From the NCBI GenBank assembly GCA_036384215.1, contig DASVMX010000266.1, positions 1 through 23,759 on the forward strand: a stretch of 23,759 nucleotides of DNA, read 5' to 3'. Source of the stretch: Paraktedonobacter sp036384215. Lineage in GTDB: Bacteria; Chloroflexota; Ktedonobacteria; Ktedonobacterales; Ktedonobacteraceae. Position 1 is the first letter of the stretch, and each line of letters starts with the position of its first letter. Positions 10,059 to 18,239 of this stretch are shown one piece after another. Under the pieces are notes generated by a model. The model saw only the letters and a program-made list of their open reading frames with translations, made no database searches and was not told the DNA's origin. Both the position numbers and the translations under genes were made by a program.

Positions 10059-11201
10059 ATGGAAGGGTCTTTTGCTGCGACGTGTGCTGTTTCTGGCGCG
10101 GGCCTGGGTGAGGAGGAGGTGGGGTATTGGGTGGCCTTCAATCGGGTGCTGGGCATCGGGCCGGTCAAATTTCGGCTGTTGCTCAATTACTTTCGCGATG
10201 ACCTGGCGCTGGCCTGGCGGGCAGAGAGCCGCGAGTTAGCGAGGGCGGGGTTGGACCAGAAGACAATTGAGCGTTTTCTGCTCCAGCGGGATGGTATTGA
10301 GCCGGGACGCGAGGTGGAGCGCCTGGCGCAGGCGGGGGTAAGCGTGCTGACCTGGCGCGATCCCGAGTATCCTGCTCTTTTGCGCGAAATCGATGGCGCG
10401 CCGTCTGTGTTGTATCTGAAAGGCCAGTTGAGCGAGTCCGACCAGTTTGCCCTGGCTGTGGTGGGGACGCGCAACGCCGATACGTATGGGCAACAGGTGA
10501 CTGAGCGCCTGGTGACGGAACTGGCGCGCGGCCAGGTAACTGTGGTGAGCGGTCTGGCGCTGGGCATCGATACTATCGCGCACAACGCGGCCCTGGACGC
10601 GGGTGGCAGGACTATCGGCGTGCTGGCCTGCGGACTGGATGTTGTGTATCCCGCGCGCAACGCGCGATTGGCCCGGCGCATCGGCGAAGAAGGCCAGGGC
10701 GTTCTGATCAGCGAGTATCCTCTCGGCGTTCGTCCTGAAAGCGGGAATTTTCCCGCGCGTAACCGCGTTATCTCCGGGCTCTCTCAAGGAGTACTGGTGG
10801 TTGAGGCCGGCGAGCGCAGCGGCGCGCTCATCACGGCGGAATTTGCCAGCAAACAGGGGCGCGAAGTCTTCGCCGTGCCCGGCGGTATTTTCGCCTCTCG
10901 CAGCGTCGGCACAAATCGTTTGATTCGAGACGGCGCCCACCCGGTTCTGGAGGTCAAAGATATCCTCGATGCGCTCAACCTCTTTATGCTGCCGCTGCAT
11001 ATGGAGGCGCAGGCAGTTTTGCCGGAAAACACCGCAGAGGGCAGGCTGCTGGCCCTGCTGGGTCACGAACCAGTCCATATCAACGAACTTATTCTGGCCT
11101 CGGAACTCTCCGCGCCCACCGTGACCGCGACCCTGACGATGCTGGAACTCAAAGGTCTGATTAAAGCGGTAGGCAGTACACAATTTGTTCTGGCCCGGTA
11201 G
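10059..11201 (+). CDS. dprA: DNA-processing protein DprA (Smf)
   Basis: Binds incoming single-stranded DNA and loads RecA in natural transformation; it is also present in many non-competent bacteria. From the ATG at 10059 (GAGG ribosome-binding site at 10047-10050, eight bases upstream) the protein has 380 residues, normal for the family. An N-terminal helix-hairpin-helix-like region covers about 20-75. The Rossmann domain (about 130-300) carries VVGTRNADTYG, SGLALGIDTIAH (164-175) and FPARNRVISGLS (231-242). A C-terminal winged helix (about 325-380) completes the usual architecture. An upstream in-frame TTG at 10038 lacks a ribosome-binding site. The gene ends only 49 bp from the convergent end of the giant ATPase gene, with no obvious terminator between them. 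Confidence 0.96.
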   Translation: MEGSFAATCAVSGAGLGEEEVGYWVAFNRVLGIGPVKFRLLLNYFRDDLALAWRAESRELARAGLDQKTIERFLLQRDGIEPGREVERLAQAGVSVLTWRDPEYPALLREIDGAPSVLYLKGQLSESDQFALAVVGTRNADTYGQQVTERLVTELARGQVTVVSGLALGIDTIAHNAALDAGGRTIGVLACGLDVVYPARNARLARRIGEEGQGVLISEYPLGVRPESGNFPARNRVISGLSQGVLVVEAGERSGALITAEFASKQGREVFAVPGGIFASRSVGTNRLIRDGAHPVLEVKDILDALNLFMLPLHMEAQAVLPENTAEGRLLALLGHEPVHINELILASELSAPTVTATLTMLELKGLIKAVGSTQFVLAR

Positions 11202-11250
11202 GAAGATAGGTTGGAAGCGTCAAAGAGTTCCCTGGTTATTCATTTGCCGG

Positions 11251-14200
11251 TCAAGCTTTGTGATCGGAGCCTCTGATTTGTTGTTTGAACAGAGAAAGAG
11301 GCCGTTCCAGGTTGATCCAGGTTTTTAGCAAGCCGATAGGGATGCGATAGCGTATTTGCTCCGCGTCCTCTTCGAGCACAACATTTTCGAGAAGATCCTG
11401 TTGTGTCAACGAACTCAAAACATCGCGTAATTGCCACTGCTCAAAGGGGATGTGTTCTGTTTTGGCGAAATTTTCAATCTCTGTAAAAGTGAAAGGGCGT
11501 TCGTGACTTGTCTGAGCGATCATTGCCATGACACTCTGCTCTTCCGGCGGAATTTGTTGCCATAAGCTATTAAACGGGATACTGTTGATAGCTACAGCAG
11601 AAGAGAGTAGAGCATTGACATCGTGAAGCGTCACATACGTTTTGCGCAAATCGTTACAATGGTCTACCAGAATACGGCAGAGGTTATTCAGAAGAAATGG
11701 CTGATCGCCGGTAAGCTGGTGAATTTTCTCAATTGCGAAATGGTCATAAGTCAGATGCTGGCTGGTAGGAACAGTAATCAAAGATGTGGCGCCTTCCGAG
11801 CTAATTTTTGAGAGATGATGAAGCAGGGCGAAATTGTAGAAGACGGCCCAGTAATCTTTCGTAAGCTGTTCGAGCCTGTGTGTGCCAGCCAGGAGAAAAT
11901 TCATCCTGCGCCCCTGCATTAAACCGCGCAAATAGCGGAAAAAGGTCGCGGGAAGGCGTCCCTCCTGTGCCTGCTCTTGTAAAATCTCAAATTCGTCAAT
12001 CAAAATGACCAACCGGTGTTTTGAGAGAGTAGTTTCAACCTCATCTAAAAAAACGTCAAAAGTGAAGGTTGGCTCATCTTTAAAGGCACTTTTTTCAGGC
12101 AGCGGAAGGATAATCTGCGTTTTGCGTTTGACAGTACGTTGAATCTCATATCCAATACTAAAGAAAAGACTGCTAATCGTCATTTCATGGATCATTGTTT
12201 GTAAATCTAAGTAGATTGCACTGCAATTATCGAGGATATCATTGCTGGCTAAATGACGGAGCAGACTGGTTTTACCGGAACGCCTCAGGCCATGTAGAAC
12301 GATGATACGCTGGGCGGTATTGAGCGCGAGTTCTGTTTTGAGCTTTGCGACATCGTGTTCTCTGCCGAAAAACATCGAATTATCTATGACGGGGGCGCCA
12401 GTAGAATAAGGGTTGGGGATAAACTCATATTCTCGTTCTTCCATCAAGCGCAGGGCCAGGTGTTCAATGACAATCTCTTTACAAAATTCGCTTTCGCCAT
12501 CGTCATAGGTGATTTCAATCTGCAACGTGACATTTTCTCGATGTGCTCCAAATTTCAGGGTGAATTCCGCCCGGAGCGTTTCTTGTGAGAAGAGAATATC
12601 TGTTTGTACAACTACGGGCGCGCAAACGGCAAAGTCTTCGCTGTGCAGAAGCGCAACCCGCACACTATAAGCGGGGCTATGACCAATGTTCTGAATATTC
12701 AGCAAAACGGTGACAAATGGTTCATAGCGAGTTGATTTGGTGAGAAGATCAGCATTCATCTTGGGTTTTCCACGAAGGTCGTTCAAGATGGTTTGAATCA
12801 TTTCCCGCCATTGCTTAAAGAGGAATGTAAAAAAACGATAATCAGGTAATTTAGTGAGTGGCTCACCTTCGAGTACAATTTGATATTCGTTATCTAAAAA
12901 ATGACTGAGCCTATCGATAGCGCGGCTGGCCTCCTGTAAACTGGAAATGCGATCCTTGACGTTCTGACGCACAAGATAGATTTTCAGGAGGCGTGTAAAA
13001 CTGGGGATCGACTCAAAAACTCGCCTGGCACTGATGAAGTGTGGGTTATCTAAGCCAGACTGGTGTGTTTTCAACTGGCAGCGGTATTGAGCAATTTCTT
13101 CCAGGGTTTGCATTTTGAAAAGAATATGGAGTTCCTGAAAAAGCAGCCAGGTGTCCTCGGCAAATTGAGTATGCTGAATACGATATAAAGCCTGTATGGC
13201 GTTGTCAAGCCTGCTTGCGGCGTTTTCTTTATCGAGAACTGCTTGCTTCATCTGCACGGACGCCAGGAGTATATCTCGTATTGTCGTGTTAGTAACATGA
13301 TGGGCCATATCGAGAATAATCTGATCCTTAATGTCCCTGGTCAGAATAAAATACATGGCCGGCAAGAGATCCCCGCAGTGATTATCGAGAAAATGTGCCA
13401 GGGTACGAGCTGCTTCCTGGCAAACCCAGACAGATTTTGGATCGCAGGCACCTCTGAGGAGGATCTGGAACATTTGTGTTTGGGAATGTTCTCTGCGGTC
13501 ATTGATCAGGCTATACAGTCTGCGCATCACGGAGCGGCGCACAAAGCGGTCGGGATTTTCTAAGAAACGCCCCAGGTACTCAAATGCTATGGACAGATCG
13601 TGTTGCGCTAATTTGTCCATATTCTCCACTAGAGCCAGCTTTATTTCGCGCTCCTGGTCTTTGGAGAGCTTTTCTAGCAATGGGCGCGCCGTGGTCGGGT
13701 CCAGGGGATAAAAATCCATCAGAGCGTGCGCGAGGACCTTGCGGACTTCCACCGAGCTGTCTTTAGAAAACTGAGTAAACAGCTCTAATTTATCATCTTC
13801 GCTCGTTAACAGATAACTCGCCTGTTTAAATGCAAAGGCTCGCAGCGCTGGTTCTGTGGTGCTTTGTAAGAGTCTTTTCACAACTTGTGTTGAGGATTGT
13901 TTTTGTATAAGCCCTTGCCAGCAGCGCTCTATAGCGATTTGTAGATAGGCAGGATCAGCCATCCTCAGCATTTCCACCCGATTGTCTGTACCGAGTGCAA
14001 TTTCAACGCCCCGTTCAGATATTTTACTGGCAATAACTGTAATTCGCTCGCCAACTTGATACTTCCAGAGCAGGTCGCCTTCCTGGTTAAAGACATACAG
14101 GTAGCCATCTGCGCAGCCTGCCAGGATTTCCTGGCAGCCATCCTGATCGATATCAATGACATGAGTGGAGAGCACACTATAGGGAAGATAGTAGCGCCAT

Positions 14201-16197
14201 TTGAGGAAACCCTGGTCGTCGATGACATGGATATTGCGATCTTCCGAGCCAACGATAATTTCATTGTGGTTGTCTCCGTCAATATCATGGGTGATAATTG
14301 AACGAATACGTTTCGTGATCTTGTATTTCCAGAGAGCATCTTTTGCGGTATAGCTATAGGCCGCCACATACTGATCGGTGCGAGCCACAATGATATCAGG
14401 CGTATCATCGGGTTTTTGTTCTTCTGATGAATAGAATTGGAGAATGCGCGCGCTTTGTTCAAGAGAAATCTGTTCCGGGGCTGTTTCCAGGCCATTGTGG
14501 TAGATATACAGAGCCTGGTCGTTCTCTGAGCCGAGCAGCACCTCTGTCTTTCCATCAGTTGTTTTGAAAGCCAGGCTGCAAATCGAAAAGGTATCGTTGA
14601 TTGGATACTGTTTTAGCACTTCGGGACAGGCGGACCCCTTGTCTCCACCGTCTTCGAGAGGATAACCAAGCTGATAAATATGATGTTTCGTTGAACAGGC
14701 GAGAATACCTTCTTGTCCGGAATCTTGAAAATAGCCAGATTGCGCAGAATGGATATGCTCTGGCAGGTCGTAAGACCAGAGATCCTGTCCCTGGATATCG
14801 TATGCTCGAAATACTCCATTAGTTGTGCCAACGATTACATCACCCAGTCTATTCCCAAAACAGAGCATCCTGGTTTCATATCCTATCTCTTTTTGCCAGA
14901 GAGGCTGCATTTTTTGCTGCTCAATCCGCAGAAAGGCGGCCAGGGCTTCCTGAAAGCGTCGATGACTTAAGAGCATTTCCGCGTGCTCCAGGCGTATCGA
15001 CTCTTCTTGTCCATGATTGGCGATATCTCTGATGAGTTCTCGTTCACTTGGAAGCAGCCAGGTCGGAAGGTCTACCGAGCGTGTTGCAAAGACCTGATAG
15101 GCCTTCTGTAGCTGTTCATAGAGGCCTTCTTTGGCTCGACCCAGGTTGACATACAGGGTATGTACACGTTCATCATCCGCGCCGATAATGATTTCCTGGA
15201 TACCGTCCCCATCTATATCGCTGGCGTATAAACTTGTGATGCGCGCTCCCAGAAAATGACGCCAGAGAATTTTGCCTTCTTGATTTAAGATATAGAGGTG
15301 TTTGTCATCACCTCCAGTGATAATCTCATTTGCGTTATCTCTGTCAATATCCGCGATATGGATTGCGCGCAGCCGATTGGGAAATGTAGGGATTACCCAT
15401 AAAAGTTCAAAGTCGGGAGTCAAAGCCATCAATTCTCGTTTATCAGTTGAAACAAGCAATTCGGGCACGCCGTCAAGATTGATATCCCCCACGCAGAGAG
15501 CGCGAATGGAGTGCTCCATATGTAATTCTCTCATCTTATGGCCATTGCGGTCGAGAATATAGATGTAGCGATTAGAGGTGCTGGCCAGAATCTCGATTGC
15601 TCCATCATTGTTGAGATCATAGCTCAGAACGCACCGTGCCCAGCCATCAGTAGGAAAACTCCATAAGCGATTGCCATTGTTTCCACTTAGAGCGTAGATA
15701 TGACAATCTTCTGACGCGACGATAATATTTGGATGGATTTCTGGAGTAACATGGACCTGGTTAATAGGTTGCCCACAATGAAACCACAATTGCGTAAACT
15801 CTTCCTGGGGAGGACTCGCATCCAGAGAAGGAGAGGAAAATCTTTCTTTGGGAATGGCTTGTCCTTGCTTATCAAAAACGTAAATACTGCCATTGTCAGT
15901 TCCTGCCACGATATAATAGTCCGTGCGGGTTTCTGTCGCATGTGAAAGAATGGAGATAGTATTAATGGGTGATTTGATGCCGACGATATGTGACCAGAGA
16001 CATTCACATTCGCTTGTGAGAACACTGATCCGACCATCAGCAGCTCCCGCTATGATCTCGATATTGCCATCGCTATCTATATCCTCGGCGCAAACACATG
16101 TGACATAGTTTCTGGCTTTATAAATCTGGCGCGGCTCTACGATTGACGCGCCTTTTAAGAGGAGTTCCTGTAGGGCTGGATTGAATTCATTGATCAT
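11251..16197 (-). CDS. Giant propeller-HEAT-STAND ATPase protein
   Basis: About 1,648 residues from the ATG at 16197, chosen for its AGGAG ribosome-binding site nine bases upstream; a TTG at 16284 would add 29 residues without one. Residues about 20-355 and 435-745 are two beta-propellers whose blades end in LW-type strands. Seven blades carry Ca-binding-type D-x-[DN]-x-D loops (starting at D39, 194, 238, 283, 327, 638, 682). Between them is a helical hairpin segment (358-432). HEAT-like helices follow (766-901 and beyond), then an Ig/CARDB-like beta domain (1157-1246). The ATPase starts at NPYSTG (1262), with Walker A GLRRSGKTS (1303-1311), Walker B LVILIDEFE (1396-1404) and GDQP (1497-1500). 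A winged helix ends it (1561-1621). No signal peptide or membrane segment is seen, so it is cytoplasmic. The function is unknown; I infer a STAND-type sensor ATPase. Confidence 0.85.
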   Translation of the reverse strand: MINEFNPALQELLLKGASIVEPRQIYKARNYVTCVCAEDIDSDGNIEIIAGAADGRISVLTSECECLWSHIVGIKSPINTISILSHATETRTDYYIVAGTDNGSIYVFDKQGQAIPKERFSSPSLDASPPQEEFTQLWFHCGQPINQVHVTPEIHPNIIVASEDCHIYALSGNNGNRLWSFPTDGWARCVLSYDLNNDGAIEILASTSNRYIYILDRNGHKMRELHMEHSIRALCVGDINLDGVPELLVSTDKRELMALTPDFELLWVIPTFPNRLRAIHIADIDRDNANEIITGGDDKHLYILNQEGKILWRHFLGARITSLYASDIDGDGIQEIIIGADDERVHTLYVNLGRAKEGLYEQLQKAYQVFATRSVDLPTWLLPSERELIRDIANHGQEESIRLEHAEMLLSHRRFQEALAAFLRIEQQKMQPLWQKEIGYETRMLCFGNRLGDVIVGTTNGVFRAYDIQGQDLWSYDLPEHIHSAQSGYFQDSGQEGILACSTKHHIYQLGYPLEDGGDKGSACPEVLKQYPINDTFSICSLAFKTTDGKTEVLLGSENDQALYIYHNGLETAPEQISLEQSARILQFYSSEEQKPDDTPDIIVARTDQYVAAYSYTAKDALWKYKITKRIRSIITHDIDGDNHNEIIVGSEDRNIHVIDDQGFLKWRYYLPYSVLSTHVIDIDQDGCQEILAGCADGYLYVFNQEGDLLWKYQVGERITVIASKISERGVEIALGTDNRVEMLRMADPAYLQIAIERCWQGLIQKQSSTQVVKRLLQSTTEPALRAFAFKQASYLLTSEDDKLELFTQFSKDSSVEVRKVLAHALMDFYPLDPTTARPLLEKLSKDQEREIKLALVENMDKLAQHDLSIAFEYLGRFLENPDRFVRRSVMRRLYSLINDRREHSQTQMFQILLRGACDPKSVWVCQEAARTLAHFLDNHCGDLLPAMYFILTRDIKDQIILDMAHHVTNTTIRDILLASVQMKQAVLDKENAASRLDNAIQALYRIQHTQFAEDTWLLFQELHILFKMQTLEEIAQYRCQLKTHQSGLDNPHFISARRVFESIPSFTRLLKIYLVRQNVKDRISSLQEASRAIDRLSHFLDNEYQIVLEGEPLTKLPDYRFFTFLFKQWREMIQTILNDLRGKPKMNADLLTKSTRYEPFVTVLLNIQNIGHSPAYSVRVALLHSEDFAVCAPVVVQTDILFSQETLRAEFTLKFGAHRENVTLQIEITYDDGESEFCKEIVIEHLALRLMEEREYEFIPNPYSTGAPVIDNSMFFGREHDVAKLKTELALNTAQRIIVLHGLRRSGKTSLLRHLASNDILDNCSAIYLDLQTMIHEMTISSLFFSIGYEIQRTVKRKTQIILPLPEKSAFKDEPTFTFDVFLDEVETTLSKHRLVILIDEFEILQEQAQEGRLPATFFRYLRGLMQGRRMNFLLAGTHRLEQLTKDYWAVFYNFALLHHLSKISSEGATSLITVPTSQHLTYDHFAIEKIHQLTGDQPFLLNNLCRILVDHCNDLRKTYVTLHDVNALLSSAVAINSIPFNSLWQQIPPEEQSVMAMIAQTSHERPFTFTEIENFAKTEHIPFEQWQLRDVLSSLTQQDLLENVVLEEDAEQIRYRIPIGLLKTWINLERPLSLFKQQIRGSDHKA

Positions 16198-16342
16198 AGC
16201 AGATGTCTCCTGGTTCTGAAAAGAATCAGTCACTTCGTATTTGAGAATTATCTTATCACCGACTATCTGACACACTCTGCTCAATTTATGCCAGGACGAT
16301 CATTCTCGCAAAGTGTATCATATAATGTGGGATCAGGGGGGC

Positions 16343-16364
16343 TTAGCCGAAATATATTGGCTAA
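16343..16364. promoter_or_regulatory. Inverted repeat TTAGCC-N10-GGCTAA
   Basis: Perfect 6-bp arms, 16 bp apart from start to start, in the region between the divergent ATPase genes. This spacing fits binding by a dimeric helix-turn-helix protein on one face of the helix. The helix-turn-helix at the C-terminus of the adjacent 467-aa ATPase is an obvious, untested candidate. Confidence 0.35.
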
Positions 16365-16373
16365 TACGGCAAG

Positions 16374-16386
16374 TTACTGGCAGTAA
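16374..16386. promoter_or_regulatory. 13-bp palindrome TTACTGGCAGTAA
   Basis: A perfect palindrome with 6-bp arms and one central base, nine bases to the right of the TTAGCC/GGCTAA dyad. It is within the divergent control region, consistent with an operator. The binding protein is unknown. Confidence 0.35.
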
Positions 16387-16582
16387 TTTGGCAGAATATA
16401 TCAGCGGAAAAGGACGATAATTCTAGAGGGGAAGTCTTGACTTGCGCATGTACCCATAATGCACCCGTTTACGCATGTTTTTATCCCCCTTTGCGGGAGC
16501 CACCGGGTTTCAAATCTGAGCATGTCAGAGGAAATCACAGGCCATTTCACTGCCTGGCACAGTGCAAAAATGGAGGAAATGT

Positions 16583-17986
16583 ATGGAATGGAGCCCTTTG
16601 TTACCAAATCCTTATTCCGGTAAGGTTATCTGTGACCCACAGCGCTTTTTCAATCGGCACAAGCTATTAAAAAACGTGTTTTCCCTTCTGGCAGCGCGTC
16701 AGAGCATTTCTTTGGTAGGACCACCGCGCATTGGGAAATCTTCGTTCCTCTCCTGTTTGCACTCTATAGAACTTCAAAAGCGTTGTGATGATAACTATGA
16801 ACATATGCTGCAACATCATCTGTTTATTTATGTGGATTTATTGAATTATTCTCATGTGTCATGGGATGTTTTCTTTGCTGTTTTGAGTAGAGAGATCATT
16901 ATTCAATGCCAGAATAAAGTGAAAATCAAGCTGCGTTCTGACGAGAGCAGCTCCATCAATTTCAGTGATCTTATAGAGCAGATTGTTCATCAAGGATATT
17001 GTCCGAATCTGCTGTTAGATTCATTTGAAGTTTTGAGGGATAACGATGATTTAGCTTTTGCTCCTTCTTTCCTCAGAAGTCATGCTCCACAGGTCGCATA
17101 TGTTGTAGCATCCAGTATTCCCCTCTTCGAGATTTTTCCAGAACAATCGATAGATTCTCCCTTTTTCAATATTTTTACTTCCTATACGCTTGCCTCTTTT
17201 ATGCTGGAAGAGACCCTTGAATTTATTGATATGCCTGTTAAATCATTGGGTTTGTCCTTTTCAAAGGAAGAAGTAGAGTGGGTATTGAAGCAGGCGGGAG
17301 GGCACCCTCTTTTTCTCCAATGGGTTTGTGCTTTTCTTTTTGAAACGAAGTCCTTGCACCTCAATGCTCCTCTTAACTTTGAGCGAATAGAAAACCGGGC
17401 ATACCAGGAATTGCAATCCCACTGTGAGATTATCTGGAAAAGTTTGAATGAGCGCCAGCAAGAGGTTTTGCAGCGAGATGTCTTGAAGTATAAGACCCGC
17501 CAGCAATTCCTCCAGCAAAAAGAACCCCTGGAGTTGAGCGATAGCGCTCTATTTCGCCGGTTTGTCCACTCTTTATATCAAGCAGAGCAGCCTGCGATTG
17601 GCGAAAGTGCTTTGATCAAAGCTTTGAAGAATCTTGATAGGCTAATGTTGTTGGGTAAAAGTCCTCTGTGCCATTTGAAAGTGATAGAGAAACGTATAGA
17701 AGCGGGACGAAATTTGTCGGTCTTAGAGACTGGTACAATTGTGCGCGATATTCTCTTCAAGGCTCTGGAAAGACTGCAAGGCGTGGGAATTCGGCAGGAT
17801 TCCTCGCCTGAATGGCTTTTTTACAACATTCTCTATTATAATTACTTCAAGCACAACAATGGCTGGTCAAACGAGCATATAGCCGCTCGCCTGGGCATGA
17901 GCGAGCGGAACTATTATCGCCTCAAGAAAGAAGCTATTCAAGCTTTGCTACTCGCGATAGTCGATATAGAAAAGGAGCTTTATTAA
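16583..17986 (+). CDS. STAND/AAA-type ATPase with C-terminal helix-turn-helix
   Basis: 467 residues from the ATG at 16583, which has a GGAGG ribosome-binding site six bases upstream; an upstream GTG at 16562 has none. It opens with NPYSG (9-13) and RFFNRH (21-26), like the ATPase of the giant neighbour. Walker A is GPPRIGKSS (46-54), Walker B LLLDSFE (143-149), and GGHPLFLQW (239-247) matches the GxP-type motif of STAND and related ATPases. A helical middle region follows, then a helix-turn-helix (about 424-452, with HIAARLGMSERNYYRLKK) of the sigma-like type. No nuclease, TIR or protease effector is visible. It is transcribed divergently from the giant gene and is strikingly AT-rich for this genome. 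I infer a partner or regulator of the giant protein; its function is unknown. Confidence 0.85.
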   Translation: MEWSPLLPNPYSGKVICDPQRFFNRHKLLKNVFSLLAARQSISLVGPPRIGKSSFLSCLHSIELQKRCDDNYEHMLQHHLFIYVDLLNYSHVSWDVFFAVLSREIIIQCQNKVKIKLRSDESSSINFSDLIEQIVHQGYCPNLLLDSFEVLRDNDDLAFAPSFLRSHAPQVAYVVASSIPLFEIFPEQSIDSPFFNIFTSYTLASFMLEETLEFIDMPVKSLGLSFSKEEVEWVLKQAGGHPLFLQWVCAFLFETKSLHLNAPLNFERIENRAYQELQSHCEIIWKSLNERQQEVLQRDVLKYKTRQQFLQQKEPLELSDSALFRRFVHSLYQAEQPAIGESALIKALKNLDRLMLLGKSPLCHLKVIEKRIEAGRNLSVLETGTIVRDILFKALERLQGVGIRQDSSPEWLFYNILYYNYFKHNNGWSNEHIAARLGMSERNYYRLKKEAIQALLLAIVDIEKELY

Positions 17987-18048
17987 CAGAAAAAGCGCTG
18001 ATTTTATTGTGCAGGCTGATAAATGGCAACAAAGCGGATGAAACACCG

Positions 18049-18106
18049 TAAATAGTAAATAGCAAATAGTATACTAAATAGGTGTTACGGGATTTACAGA
18101 AAATAG
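18049..18106 (+). repeat. Heptamer direct repeats (T/C/A)AAATAG
   Basis: TAAATAG at 18049 and 18056, CAAATAG at 18063, TAAATAG at 18075 and AAAATAG at 18100. The first three are strictly tandem, the fourth follows a 5-base gap and the fifth is more distant. They lie between the 467-aa ATPase gene and the histidine-phosphatase gene, about 85-140 bp upstream of the latter's -10 box. They could be protein-binding repeats or simple AT-rich slippage; the sequence does not distinguish these. Confidence 0.45.
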
Positions 18107-18189
18107 CAAGTATAAGATGCACTAAAGAACTGCAAGGTCGCATTCCTTTTTTCCCATACCATTCGGTTCATCGGCTTTTGTTTAGAGAT

Positions 18190-18195
18190 TATAAT
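18190..18195 (+). promoter_or_regulatory. -10 box of the histidine-phosphatase gene
   Basis: A perfect TATAAT. At 17 bp upstream the hexamer is TTCATC, a weak -35. The predicted start of transcription gives a leader of about 38 bases before the ATG at 18240. Because this promoter follows the ATPase gene, the phosphatase may be transcribed on its own. Confidence 0.45.
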
Positions 18196-18239
18196 TTATA
18201 GTGTCCGTAACTGAATTTTGTTGTAAGAGGTTCATTATT

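Larger units (their letters stand above)
16198..16582. promoter_or_regulatory. Divergent control region of the two ATPase genes
   Basis: This 385-bp region separates the two divergent ATPase start codons. It contains two palindromes: TTAGCC-N10-GGCTAA (16343-16364) and the 13-bp TTACTGGCAGTAA (16374-16386). GCATGT occurs three times in the same direction (16446, 16473, 16520). A weak minus-strand promoter, TTGCGA (16306-16311), 16 bp, ATAAAT (16284-16289), would give the giant gene a leader of about 75 bases and fits the ATG at 16197 as its start. No clear plus-strand promoter with good spacing was found; a TTGACT occurs near 16437. Confidence 0.5.

Noticed and set aside
10236..11183. 315-aa minus-strand open frame opposite dprA
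   Set aside because: A shadow of GC-rich coding on the other strand; dprA has all family motifs.
18049..18106. CRISPR array or plasmid iterons
   Set aside because: The repeats are 7 bp, tandem or irregularly spaced, without spacers of uniform size or nearby cas or rep genes.
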